Below, piece after piece: positions 41,930 through 51,036 of a stretch of 64,000 nt of DNA (positions are counted from its first letter, which is position 1; every line of letters starts with the position of its first letter). Source of the stretch: an uncultured Gammaproteobacteria bacterium (GTDB taxonomy: Bacteria; Pseudomonadota; Gammaproteobacteria; GCA-001735895); the NCBI GenBank assembly GCA_947259485.1, contig CAMYLU010000008.1:1-64000 (forward strand), given 5' to 3'. The position numbers were made by a program, and so were the translations under genes. Under the pieces are notes generated by a model. The model made no database searches and had not been told where the DNA came from. It was given only the letters and a program-made list of their open reading frames with translations.

Positions 41930-44104
41930 CTAGTAAATGTCGACTTCTCCAAGCAGCCAATCCACCTCGTTGTCACTTTCCAGGGTCAGGCGTTTACGGG
42001 TCTGGTAATTGAGTTGCGGGGAGGATAGGAGTAATTGCTGGTAGGCACCAGCTTCGATGGCGATCAATCCACAATCGGCGGTCGCGGTGATTTCAACGAC
42101 GCGATTTTCCGTGTAGGGACGCCAGCCCAGTTCCGTGCCGTTGACTACCTTTTCTTCGCCACCGTCTTCTTGAACTATCGACCCGAAACCCTCGACAAAG
42201 ATATACATATGAGTGTCTTCGAGTTGCCTGGTTGTGCCATTTTCGACCACCTGCCATTCGGCGATACGGGCAATCTTGTCGGTGACCGTCGCAGATATTT
42301 CGGCAAACTGGGGCAATAGCTTGATTACAGGGCGCAGCAGCCATCGATTTTCGAGTATTGCCTGCAGGCCACTGTAACGAATAAAGCTGCGAAAAGTTTC
42401 TTCGGCAAAAACACATACGGTAACCGGCGTCCTGGCGATAACGCTGGCGTTGCGTATGCCGGTTCCGGTGAGTATTGCCATTTCACCGATAATATCACCG
42501 GCCTGTAGCAACGCGACTGACTCGCGATTATCCTCCATGACTCGTACCACCTCGCAGTAGCCGGTGAGAACCAGGTATACCGAGCCATGGCTTTCGGCCT
42601 CCTGCACGATAATCACGTCCTCGGTGTTGTAGCGGTAGATCTCCTGCTCGGCGAGCAGATTACGCATCCAGCGGTTGGGAAACGGCTGCCCCAGCCACAG
42701 GCTTAAGTAATGGTTGATCTGCGAGGCATAGATCATGCTGTCACCCTCTATCAGGGTATAGCGCTTACCTGCACTGGCGAGGGAAAAAGTCGTTTGCAAG
42801 GCCTGCGGCATTTCTTCGACATGAACGAAGACGACCCGCTCGGCTTCTGATTGCAACGCGTCGTTTGGATCGCCATGGATTTCGCCGGCACCGCCATCGG
42901 CAATCAGCAGGTGAAAATTGTGCTTGTAGAGTCGCTCCAGGTTGGCAAGCGTCTCGGCGCGCACGATTCCGGATTTTCCCAATTCACGGACCCTGGCCAT
43001 ATTCTGGTTGTCGCCAACGATGCAGACATCCCGAAACTGGCCTTTGTGAACGGTCGAGAAGGTAGCGCCAATGGTCGGTATGCTGTGTACCGTGTTATGG
43101 ATTTCGATGTTAAGCCCGTAGTAGTTAATGCTGTCACCAGGCTCAACCCTGATTAATTCGAAGTGTTCCCTGACCGTGGCGGGACTCCAGCCGAGACCAC
43201 AACCCAGTTTCTCCATTGCCATGTTGAAAATTTCCAGGGTGGTGATGACCTCGACGCGATGCGGCATTTCCATTAATGGGAACATCGCACAATGGTCATC
43301 GTGGAGGTGAGTCAGGAATATTGCCGAAACCTGGTTTTTGGAAATCCCGCGTGCGAACAGTTGCTGGTCGAGAAACGGGATCGAATCGATCAACAGGTAA
43401 TCGCCGTTGTAGCAAAGTGCGAGTCCGCTACAGGGCTCCTCGGTCGCAAATCCCGATGCCCCACCCAGCACTTCGATTCCGAGCTTGGCCAGGCCCCCGG
43501 GAACATAGTCTATCGGTACCGGGTAGGGCGGGGTGACTGCGATATCTTCGTTCAGGTCGACGTAAACGTCTCCTCCCTGGCTTGATACCAGGTAACTGTC
43601 GACGCCTTTGCGCTCGATCGCAAAATCACCGGCGACCGCAATATCGTTTTCGAACGGCACCTGGTTGAATAAATCCTCAATCGGGATCGCCTGGTCGGAG
43701 TCGTCCTTAATGGCAAGTGCTTCTGATACACCCAACCACTCGTTTTTAAGCGCTTCGTCGGTGTGCCAGTTGTCCAACTCGTTGCGGGTCGGTCCAGACA
43801 GGGTGAAACGCATCAAGCGTAATGCTTGGCTGATAGACCTGGCGTCACCAACCAGGTTGATCCTGCGTTTTTCGGCGAGACCGTTGGAATAAAACAGGAA
43901 GAAATAGATTGGAAATTCGAGATTATTCAGCAGCGAGCCGTTTTTCTCGCGGATATCAGGCAGCACCAGGGTATCGAATCTCGAGATTCCCTCACGCAAC
44001 AGGCCTTTTAAAACTTCGGGTGGCTGACCGAACAGGATGACTTCGGAATCATCAGTCACGATCCGGCTGCCCGGGGCCGGGGTTATTATTTTTGGTTCAG
44101 CCAT
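41930..44104 (-). CDS. Large fusion: metallo-beta-lactamase fold plus cyclic-nucleotide-binding domain
   Basis: 724 residues, no signal peptide. Residues 1-200 match nothing I recognise. An MBL-fold domain (about 200-440) has the metal motif THLHDDHCAMF (HxHxDH, about 265) and later HSIPTIGATF and DGGAGEIHGD metal or active-site residues. A cyclic-nucleotide-binding domain (about 480-600) has the GDIIGEMAIL-RNASVIA phosphate-binding signature. A C-terminal portion (about 610-724) looks like a second, degenerate nucleotide-binding-like domain. Suggests a cNMP-regulated hydrolase. It stands alone between the transporter and the sulfotransferase operon. Confidence 0.8.
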   Translation of the reverse strand: MAEPKIITPAPGSRIVTDDSEVILFGQPPEVLKGLLREGISRFDTLVLPDIREKNGSLLNNLEFPIYFFLFYSNGLAEKRRINLVGDARSISQALRLMRFTLSGPTRNELDNWHTDEALKNEWLGVSEALAIKDDSDQAIPIEDLFNQVPFENDIAVAGDFAIERKGVDSYLVSSQGGDVYVDLNEDIAVTPPYPVPIDYVPGGLAKLGIEVLGGASGFATEEPCSGLALCYNGDYLLIDSIPFLDQQLFARGISKNQVSAIFLTHLHDDHCAMFPLMEMPHRVEVITTLEIFNMAMEKLGCGLGWSPATVREHFELIRVEPGDSINYYGLNIEIHNTVHSIPTIGATFSTVHKGQFRDVCIVGDNQNMARVRELGKSGIVRAETLANLERLYKHNFHLLIADGGAGEIHGDPNDALQSEAERVVFVHVEEMPQALQTTFSLASAGKRYTLIEGDSMIYASQINHYLSLWLGQPFPNRWMRNLLAEQEIYRYNTEDVIIVQEAESHGSVYLVLTGYCEVVRVMEDNRESVALLQAGDIIGEMAILTGTGIRNASVIARTPVTVCVFAEETFRSFIRYSGLQAILENRWLLRPVIKLLPQFAEISATVTDKIARIAEWQVVENGTTRQLEDTHMYIFVEGFGSIVQEDGGEEKVVNGTELGWRPYTENRVVEITATADCGLIAIEAGAYQQLLLSSPQLNYQTRKRLTLESDNEVDWLLGEVDIY

Positions 44105-44218
44105 TTTCCTGATAATTATTGCTGAACGTTAAAGTGTAACCTGCCACCTCAAACAGCGAAAGGCGAAATCATGCCAGATCGTTTATATAAACCGGGTCTG
44201 CAACAGGTAAGTTTGAAA

Positions 44219-44956
44219 TCAGGGTTGTAATCGGTATTGGTGAAGCTCTTCGTAGTATGGTCGGGCTCGCAGTGCGATCTCGCGATCCTTGTTTGAAAGG
44301 CTGTAATTTTTTTCATGGTAGGGCGCGAATCCGGTCGAATTACACACCGAATCATACCAGTATTTAGCCCACACACCGTCGCTGGCGCGAGCGCCTTTCG
44401 GCCAGCTCAGCATCTCGGGAACAAAACCGATATCGAGCCTGGCACATATCGCCTGCAGCATAGTTTCCGGGTCGAGCAGAAACTCGCGGCTATCGATAAC
44501 CATCGGAACCTCATTGTTCATGGCACGCACCTGCTCGAACAATTCAGCCTGCTGGATGAAGCCGATATCCTCCAGCGTCACCTCACTGCGCACTGCGGCA
44601 TAGGATGCAATCACCGCTTCGGGTTCACGAATGAGGAAACAGTTGACCAGTGCCGACAACCAGGAGCGCCCGATTTCCGGTAACAGGTGGAGAGTCATAT
44701 GCTTCTGGTAAAAGATTTGCCTGCCTTCGGGTATGTTGCCGGTGCAGCGGGCGATGATTGAGTCCAGGTCGGTGCCCTGCGCGTCTATCACCTCGGCTGC
44801 GCCCGGATGTTGTATCCCGGTTGCCTGCAGATAATAACCGTAAAGGGGTTCGTCCCAGACGACACAATCAGCACGATTTTCCCAGGCACGCATTAACGCG
44901 GTTGAGATATTCCGTGGTCCTGACCACATAGCGATGCGCAGTGGGGTCAGACGCAT
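44219..44956 (-). CDS. Sulfotransferase-like P-loop protein
   Basis: 245 residues. The N-terminal P-loop MWSGPRNISTALMRAW resembles the PAPS 5'-phosphosulfate loop, and later FLIREPEAVIASY resembles the 3'-phosphate-binding segment of sulfotransferases. Its start overlaps the end of the aminotransferase gene by 10 nt, so the two are coupled. Homologues fused to, or beside, branched-chain-type aminotransferases are known. The sulfonyl acceptor, or whether PAPS is used at all, is unclear. Confidence 0.72.
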   Translation of the reverse strand: MRLTPLRIAMWSGPRNISTALMRAWENRADCVVWDEPLYGYYLQATGIQHPGAAEVIDAQGTDLDSIIARCTGNIPEGRQIFYQKHMTLHLLPEIGRSWLSALVNCFLIREPEAVIASYAAVRSEVTLEDIGFIQQAELFEQVRAMNNEVPMVIDSREFLLDPETMLQAICARLDIGFVPEMLSWPKGARASDGVWAKYWYDSVCNSTGFAPYHEKNYSLSNKDREIALRARPYYEELHQYRLQP

Positions 44957-45867
44957 TCCTGCTCGAGCATGTTGAGGTAAAGTTGCTGCAGTTTTTCGAC
45001 CATCGGGCCACGCTCGCCGTCCCCGATTTTGCGACCGTCAATTTCGCGCACTGGCGCAAGCCCTGCGAAGGTGCCGGTCACGAAGGCCTCGTTGGCACTG
45101 TAAACATCAGTCAGGCTGAAATTTTTCTGCCTTACCGGTATCTGGTTTTGTTCGCATAACTCGATGACCTTGCCGCGGGTTATGCCGCCCAGGCAATAAT
45201 CACCAGTTGAGGTCCACACTTCATCCTTGTGCAGGATGAAAAAATGGGTCGAGTTGCAGGTCGCGACAAAGCCATGCGGATCGAGCATTAAGGCCTCGTC
45301 AGCGCCGGCCTTGGCGGCCTGGATGCAGGCGGTAATGCAGTTCAGCTTGGAATGGCTGTTGAGCTTCGGGTCCTGGACGTCAGGATAACCGCGACGCACA
45401 TGCACCGTAAACAGCTTGATGCCTTTTACCGCGGTTTGCGGCAGCGCCTGCTTGTACTCCGGTACAATCACGATGGTCGGCGGCGTAATGGTGATGCGGG
45501 GATCCTGGTACGGCGTTGCCTTGACCCCGCGCGACACCATGAGCCGGATATGAACCCCGTCGTGCATGTTGTTTTTTTCAAGTAGTCGATACAGGCGCTC
45601 GCCGAGTTCCTCGGCAGTGATTTCCATTTCCATGTCGAGCGCCTTCGCCCCGCCATACAGGCGCTCCAGGTGCTGGTCGAGAAACGCGATCTTGCCGTGG
45701 TGCACGCGCAACCCCTCCCAGACGCCGTCGCCGAGCACGAAGCCGCTATCGAAAACCGAGACTTTCGCCTCGCCGCGGGCGAAATACTCGCCGTTGATAT
45801 CGATAATGATGTCCGCGTTGCGCGGGTCATCCTGGTATTCGTGGGTGCCCTTGGTTTGATTATTCAT
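44947..45867 (-). CDS. Fold-type IV PLP aminotransferase (BCAT / D-amino-acid transaminase family)
   Basis: 306 residues. Family features: DSGFVLGDGVWEGLRVHHG, the Schiff-base lysine in HSKLNCITA, EALMLDPHGFVATCNSTHFF and the PLP-phosphate loop GGITRGKVIE. It transfers amino groups between branched-chain or D-amino acids and 2-oxoacids. It overlaps the DUF1285 gene by 8 nt and the sulfotransferase gene by 10 nt, forming a tightly coupled three-gene operon. Confidence 0.87.
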   Translation of the reverse strand: MNNQTKGTHEYQDDPRNADIIIDINGEYFARGEAKVSVFDSGFVLGDGVWEGLRVHHGKIAFLDQHLERLYGGAKALDMEMEITAEELGERLYRLLEKNNMHDGVHIRLMVSRGVKATPYQDPRITITPPTIVIVPEYKQALPQTAVKGIKLFTVHVRRGYPDVQDPKLNSHSKLNCITACIQAAKAGADEALMLDPHGFVATCNSTHFFILHKDEVWTSTGDYCLGGITRGKVIELCEQNQIPVRQKNFSLTDVYSANEAFVTGTFAGLAPVREIDGRKIGDGERGPMVEKLQQLYLNMLEQECV

Positions 45868-46417
45868 CGGTGCTTCCTAGTTCAAATTCTTCGCCCTGGC
45901 TGGTAACGCTCAGGTAACCGACGCCATCGCGTTTAGTTTCGGTTGCGAGGTTGAGCAGATCGTAAAACGCGCTGCGGCTGATCAATGCTTCCAGGCCTTC
46001 GCGCAGGTGCACGTAAGGTCGGGGTTCACGGGTTGTTGCGTCGATAGCAACTCGAATCGGATGTCCATGATCGACGACGATTTTGTCACCAATATTAGTA
46101 GTAAACACGATTGCCGGTTGACCCTTGTCCTCGATAGATTCGACCAGGGTCGCAACAAACGGCGCATCTTCTACCTGGATGCGCAGTTTTTCAGCCGGGG
46201 TAACCAGGAAATACGCATCATCTTCACGGCGTAAAATCCCGGCAAACAATTTCACCATTGAATCGCGCTTGAACCGACGCCCCTGGTGGAACCAGGTGCC
46301 GTCGGCGGCGATACGGATATCGATCTTACCCTGGTTGTGCGGATTCCAGTCTCGCCTGGCCGCCTGGGTCGCTGTGCTTGATTCGATATCAGCCAGGATC
46401 TGCTCGAGTTCGGACAT
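45860..46417 (-). CDS. DUF1285 protein
   Basis: 185 residues from the ATG at 46417 (MSELEQ); an in-frame ATG at 46432 is possible. DUF1285 family, recognised from KIDIRIAADGTWFHQGRRF and YFLVTPAEKLRIQVEDAPF. The fold is known for some members but the function is not. It is the first gene of the coupled operon with the aminotransferase and sulfotransferase-like genes, so an accessory role in that pathway is possible. Upstream to 46621 I see no gene; a TATAAT (46580-46585) may serve the next, divergent gene. Confidence 0.8.
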   Translation of the reverse strand: MSELEQILADIESSTATQAARRDWNPHNQGKIDIRIAADGTWFHQGRRFKRDSMVKLFAGILRREDDAYFLVTPAEKLRIQVEDAPFVATLVESIEDKGQPAIVFTTNIGDKIVVDHGHPIRVAIDATTREPRPYVHLREGLEALISRSAFYDLLNLATETKRDGVGYLSVTSQGEEFELGSTDE

Positions 46418-46621
46418 GGGGTTCCATTTCATTTGACCAGCCTCGATGTTATCCCCGGTGCAGACTAATGTCATCAGGCGACTCGTTCCAATTGGGCGAA
46501 CCCATGGGATAGAACCGGGCACTGGTCACGAACTTTCTGCGATCGGGATTGCGAGCTACCGAAAGTCGAATAGTTAATCTATAATTTTGGCACTTGCGCC
46601 ATCCACGAGGAACAATCGAAC

Positions 46622-47359
46622 ATGAAACGCAGAGGATTTGTGAAATTATGTGCGTCTGCGGTCGCCGGTATTACGGCAAGTCCTGAACTGCTGGCCCGGG
46701 AAAACCAGGTATACCATCGGTATGGACGGGTAGCATTGGTCGATTCCTATAGCGGCAAACCGGTAAGGGCTGCGTCGCTGGATGTGGGTGAAGCCTACCT
46801 GTTCCACTACCCCTATGTTTCCACTCCGTGTTTTCTGATCGATCTGGGTAAGGCAGTCACATCGCGCAGTAACCTCAAAACCCGGGACGGTGAGCGTTAT
46901 CGCTGGCAGGGCGGTTCCGGAAAAAAGAACTCGGTGGTAGCATTCTCGGCCATTTGCGCGCACAAGATGAGCCACCCGGCGCCATCGGTGAGCTTTATTA
47001 ATTACCGGCACCGGGAAGTCAGATTCCGCAACAGTAACGATGAAATAGAACAACGCGCCGGTGTTATCTATTGCTGTTCGGAAAACAGCGTATACGATCC
47101 AGCCCATGGTGGCCGGGTGCTGGGAGGTCCGGCGCCACAACCACTTGCGTCTATCGAACTCGAGTACGATCCGGAGCAGGATATTTTTTATGCTACCGCA
47201 ACCATCGGCGGTGAAATGTTCGATCGCTATTTCAGCAATTTTCACGATCGGCTGGTACTGCAACATGGACGCACCGATATCGATCATGCAATGACCGGCA
47301 GTACTGGCCTGATGCGACTCAGCGACTACACCAATAACCAGGTCGGCTGCCAGGCCTGA
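46622..47359 (+). CDS. Tat-exported Rieske-like protein lacking one histidine ligand
   Basis: 245 residues. The N-terminus MKRRGFVKLCASAVAG is a twin-arginine signal. Two Rieske-like loops are present: ICAHKMSHP (C112, H114) and YCCSENSVYDPAHGG (C151). In a Rieske [2Fe-2S] site the second loop is C-x-x-H, but here position 154 is Glu (codon GAA). The C-x-H loop also lacks the disulfide Cys of bc1-type proteins. It may hold an unusual cluster (three protein ligands of the usual kind plus Glu) or none. Periplasmic; no oxidoreductase partner is adjacent. Confidence 0.75.
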   Translation: MKRRGFVKLCASAVAGITASPELLARENQVYHRYGRVALVDSYSGKPVRAASLDVGEAYLFHYPYVSTPCFLIDLGKAVTSRSNLKTRDGERYRWQGGSGKKNSVVAFSAICAHKMSHPAPSVSFINYRHREVRFRNSNDEIEQRAGVIYCCSENSVYDPAHGGRVLGGPAPQPLASIELEYDPEQDIFYATATIGGEMFDRYFSNFHDRLVLQHGRTDIDHAMTGSTGLMRLSDYTNNQVGCQA

Positions 47360-47447
47360 TCTGACGAAAATTGGCAGCAGTTACGGCGAAATCCCTGCAA
47401 ATCTGATGTGCTAGACTGCATGCTTGTTGATTCCATCCGGATTTCTG

Positions 47448-49340
47448 ATGGCAGCTAAACAGTTATCAGGCAAGCTCGCAGTTATCCTGCATGCGGATGT
47501 GGTCGGGTCAACCGCGCTGGTGCAACAGGACGAGCAAAAAGCTCACGCGCGCATCCAGGATTCCTTTCAGCGTTTTGGTAGTACGATTTCGAACTATCAT
47601 GGCCAGGTGCGTGAGCTCCGTGGCGATGCGCTACTGGCGGAGTTTGAGCGAGCCTCGGACGCAATTTCCGCGGCGCTGTCTTTTCAGTCAGACCAGTCAA
47701 ATTACAACGCGCAACTCGAAGACGATATCCGTCCGCTGGTACGGGTCGGCATCGCCATGGGTGAAGTCGTGATTGCCGACGACACGATCACGGGTGCCGG
47801 CGTGGTGCTGGCACAACGCCTGGAACAATTGGCGGCTCCCGGCGGATTGTGCATAACGCCGGCTATCCGCGAAGCCATGCCACGGCGTCTGCCGTTCGAG
47901 CTTGAGAATATCGGTGAACAGGAGCTCAAGGGATTCGATGAGCCGGTCGGGGTTTACCGGGTTGCGTTGACTTCGGGGGCAACAGTCCCGCCTCCGCAGC
48001 CGGGTGGGAGTAGCGGCTCTGACGGGGGTTCGCCCAGGTTCAGGATTGTGGCAATCGCAGTTGTGCTGGCCGTTTTTACTGCGGCTGTCTATGGCTTTTT
48101 TATCTGGCAATCAAGGGAACCGATCATTGCCGAATCCACGCAACAGATTCCATCCGAAAAACCCTCGATTGCGGTTCTGCCTTTCAACAACATGAGCGGC
48201 GATCCCGACCAGGAGTATTTTGCCGACGGCATTACCGAGGATTTGACGACTGATTTATCGCGAATCTCTGGATTGTTTGTGGTTGCGCGCAACTCGGCTT
48301 TTTCCTACAAGGGCCGATCGGTCGACGTGCGCACGGTCGCCGAGGAACTGGGCGTGCGCTATGTTCTCGAGGGCAGCATTCGGCGAGCCAATAACCAGAT
48401 CCGCATCAATGCACAGCTTATCGACGGATTCACTGGTGGCCATATCTGGGCGGATCGATTCGATGGCACCATGGCCGATGTATTCGCGTTGCAGGACAAT
48501 GTGAATCGTAAAATCGTCGCCGCGCTCGAGGTCAGCCTGACCACAGCCGACGAGAAGAGATTCAACCGGGTAGAGACAACCAAACCGGACGCCTACGACC
48601 TGTTGCTGCGCGGGGTGGAACAGTACAATTTCTTCAGTCGTGAAGCGATTGCGGAAGCGCGCGTATTATTCGAACAGGCCGCTGCAATTGACCCCGATTA
48701 TGCCAGGGCCTATGCGAATATCGCCTTGACGCATGCGACCGAAGTTAATTTTCAATGGACTCGTGACCGGGAGGCATCGGTTCGTTTGGGTCTGGAGTTT
48801 GCGGATAAGGCGTTGGTGCTCGATGACAGCATTCCCCAGATCTACCTGACCCGCAGTATCCTGTACCTGTCACAACGACAACACCAGGCGGCGCTCGAAG
48901 CGGCACGACGAACCATCGAAGTGCATCCGAATTATGCCGACGGCCGGGCAACCATGGCATTTATCCAAAGCTACTCCGGGCAACTAGAACCTGCACTCAA
49001 TTCCATAGCTCGAGCCAAGCAGATCAATCCCCAGGGTACCGGCGTTTACCTGGCAGTCGAGGGCAGAACGCTGTTTTTGCTGGGTAGATATGAAGATGCA
49101 TCGCGCATCCTCGAAGAAGCGCTGGAAAGAAATCCGGGATTTGATCGTATTCACCTGCACATGGCAGCCGTGAATGCCGAGCTTGGGCGTCTCGATGATG
49201 CCGCCTGGTCGGTCGACGAGGCGCTTGCGATCAGCCCCGATATTTCGTTGGCAAGAGAACGCAGTGAAAGCATCTATCTGCGCAACAGCGATATCGAACA
49301 CTACATTGAAGCTTTGCGCAAGGCCGGGGTTCCCGAGTGA
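47448..49340 (+). CDS. Class III nucleotide cyclase-like protein with membrane span and TPR domain
   Basis: 630 residues from the ATG at 47448; a TTG 24 nt earlier is possible. Cyclase homology domain (about 10-175) with both metal aspartates (HADVVGST and RGDALLAEF), one membrane span (about 200-224), a FlgO-like region (PSIAVLPFNNMSGD...EGSIRR) and C-terminal TPRs (about 395-620). Where adenylate cyclases have Lys three residues before the GD, this protein has Glu (RELRGD), and the transition-state Asn is Val (GVVLAQRL). It is therefore either an atypical cyclase or an inactive sensor. Confidence 0.82.
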   Translation: MAAKQLSGKLAVILHADVVGSTALVQQDEQKAHARIQDSFQRFGSTISNYHGQVRELRGDALLAEFERASDAISAALSFQSDQSNYNAQLEDDIRPLVRVGIAMGEVVIADDTITGAGVVLAQRLEQLAAPGGLCITPAIREAMPRRLPFELENIGEQELKGFDEPVGVYRVALTSGATVPPPQPGGSSGSDGGSPRFRIVAIAVVLAVFTAAVYGFFIWQSREPIIAESTQQIPSEKPSIAVLPFNNMSGDPDQEYFADGITEDLTTDLSRISGLFVVARNSAFSYKGRSVDVRTVAEELGVRYVLEGSIRRANNQIRINAQLIDGFTGGHIWADRFDGTMADVFALQDNVNRKIVAALEVSLTTADEKRFNRVETTKPDAYDLLLRGVEQYNFFSREAIAEARVLFEQAAAIDPDYARAYANIALTHATEVNFQWTRDREASVRLGLEFADKALVLDDSIPQIYLTRSILYLSQRQHQAALEAARRTIEVHPNYADGRATMAFIQSYSGQLEPALNSIARAKQINPQGTGVYLAVEGRTLFLLGRYEDASRILEEALERNPGFDRIHLHMAAVNAELGRLDDAAWSVDEALAISPDISLARERSESIYLRNSDIEHYIEALRKAGVPE

Positions 49341-49347
49341 TAGCGGA

Positions 49348-49602
49348 TTAGCCGCCGGTTACAGGCGGGAAGAACGCAATTTCATCGGAGTTGCTGATTG
49401 CTGAAGTCGGATCGCTCATTTCCTGGTTGATGGCAACCAGTATTCTGGTTTCACCATTGAATTCACTGGCAAAAGGCTCACCGCGTTCACGCAACAATGC
49501 AACCAGGTCATCAACGGTTTTGCATTCCGCTGACAATTCCAGCTCTTCAGATTTAATTTCCAGCGCTTCGGCAAGCCGGGCAAAGTAAAGAATGTCGGCC
49601 AT
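49348..49602 (-). CDS. moaD: MoaD/ThiS-like sulfur carrier
   Basis: 84 residues of ubiquitin-like fold ending in the diglycine PPVTGG, which is adenylated and thiocarboxylated to donate sulfur for molybdopterin (or tungstopterin) synthesis. It is encoded 5 nt after moeA in the same direction. A second MoaD-type gene occurs at 54.8 kb. No MoaE gene is in the window, so the catalytic partner must be elsewhere. Confidence 0.87.
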   Translation of the reverse strand: MADILYFARLAEALEIKSEELELSAECKTVDDLVALLRERGEPFASEFNGETRILVAINQEMSDPTSAISNSDEIAFFPPVTGG

Positions 49603-49607
49603 GGCTT

Positions 49608-50876
49608 TTACAGCGACCAGTCGAAGAACTGGATCTTGACTTCGTCACCGGCTTCGACGCCGGTGTTTTCATCGGGCAATACGATAAAGCAATTGGCGCG
49701 GCTCATCGAGGTCAGGATTCCGGACCCCTGCTTGCCGGTTTTGCCGACCTGCCATTCGTCATTTTCGTCCAGTGTTGCAATGCCGCGCTGGAACTCGTAG
49801 CGCCCCGGTTTCTTGCGCATCGGGTCGAGCGCGCGGGCGCGAAACAATGCGGGACGTCTTGGAATTGCACCGGCGAGCGCATGGATCGCGGGCACCACGA
49901 ACTGGCTGAAAGTCACCATTACCGCAACCGGATTGCCGGGCAGACCCATGAAGATGCTGGCTTCGATCTGGCCGAAAGTGAGTGGGCGTCCCGGCTTGAT
50001 GGCGATTTTCCAGAACTCGGTAGTACCGAGGTCCGCAAGTGCCGGTTTTATGAAGTCGGCTTCCCCGACCGAAACGCCGCCGGTACTGATGATTAAATCG
50101 GCCTGTAAAGATGCCTTTTCGAGCACCTCGCGCATGGCTTTCGGCTCATCCTTGACAACACCGAGATCGATGATATCGACCGCCAGGCTAGACAGCATGC
50201 CGTGCAGGCTATAGCGATTACTGTCGTGAATTTTACCGGGTTCGAGCGGCTCGCCGATTGAAACCAGTTCGTCGCCGGTAGAGAAAAACGCGACCACGGG
50301 CTTACGTTTTACCTGCAGTTGAGCGATGCCGAGCGATGCCAGTACGCCGAGATCGGCAGGGCTGAGCCTGGCGCCGGCATCAATTACCGTTTCGCCTTTC
50401 GCTATATCCTCGCCGGCCTGACGGATGTTTTCGCCGACTCGATGATCGGAGTCGACCCGGATCTTGCCGGCATCGGTAATTTCTGCCTGTTCCTGCATGA
50501 TTACCGCGTCAGTACCTTCTGGAATCAATGCCCCGGTCATGATGCGAACGCACTGTCCCGGGCCACAGGTTCCGGCAAAAGGGGTGCCGGCAAAGGCCTT
50601 GCCGACCTCGTCAAGTTCGGTAACCGTTCCCTGCGCCAGGCTATCGATTGCGAGCGCAAACCCATCCATGGCGGAATTGGGCAGCGGCGGAACATTATGA
50701 GGCGATTTAACGACTTCATTGTTGACCCGATCCAGGCACTCGCGAATCGGCAGGCGCTCGCAGGCGTGAACCGGTACAACCCGTTCCTCGATCCTGGCCA
50801 GCGCCGCACTCAGGCTGATCGAATCAGGATCGAATGGGTCAGCGCAGCTGGGGGCATTAGAGATTTTGTCGCTCAT
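49608..50876 (-). CDS. moeA: Molybdopterin molybdotransferase MoeA
   Basis: 422 residues, family-typical length. Features: PNSAMDGFAL near the N-terminus, RIMTGALIPEGTDAV, FFSTGDELV, ISTGGVSVGEADF and GLPGNPVAVMVTF. MoeA inserts molybdate or tungstate into adenylylated molybdopterin. It heads the moeA-moaD pair, divergent from the aor operon across a 243-nt region that includes a structured leader. With AOR next door, tungsten insertion is a reasonable role (inferred). Confidence 0.93.
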   Translation of the reverse strand: MSDKISNAPSCADPFDPDSISLSAALARIEERVVPVHACERLPIRECLDRVNNEVVKSPHNVPPLPNSAMDGFALAIDSLAQGTVTELDEVGKAFAGTPFAGTCGPGQCVRIMTGALIPEGTDAVIMQEQAEITDAGKIRVDSDHRVGENIRQAGEDIAKGETVIDAGARLSPADLGVLASLGIAQLQVKRKPVVAFFSTGDELVSIGEPLEPGKIHDSNRYSLHGMLSSLAVDIIDLGVVKDEPKAMREVLEKASLQADLIISTGGVSVGEADFIKPALADLGTTEFWKIAIKPGRPLTFGQIEASIFMGLPGNPVAVMVTFSQFVVPAIHALAGAIPRRPALFRARALDPMRKKPGRYEFQRGIATLDENDEWQVGKTGKQGSGILTSMSRANCFIVLPDENTGVEAGDEVKIQFFDWSL

Positions 50877-51036
50877 CTATCGGAGTGTAGTCCTTCAGGA
50901 TGATAATTGAGGCATAGACGAAGCAAAAATGGTAGAGGCAGCGCAATTTTTTTTGCGGTTAAGGACGATCCCGCTGCGAAAGGCAATTAAATTTGCTGTC
51001 CAGGGCTATAAAAGCGGCGGCGACAGTGGTATTTTT

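Noticed and set aside
50942-50957. CGCAA-T6-TTGCG inverted repeat upstream of the aor operon as an NnrR-type site
   Set aside because: The arms are in the reverse order to TTGCG-N4-CGCAA and the spacing differs; probably chance in an A/T-rich tract.
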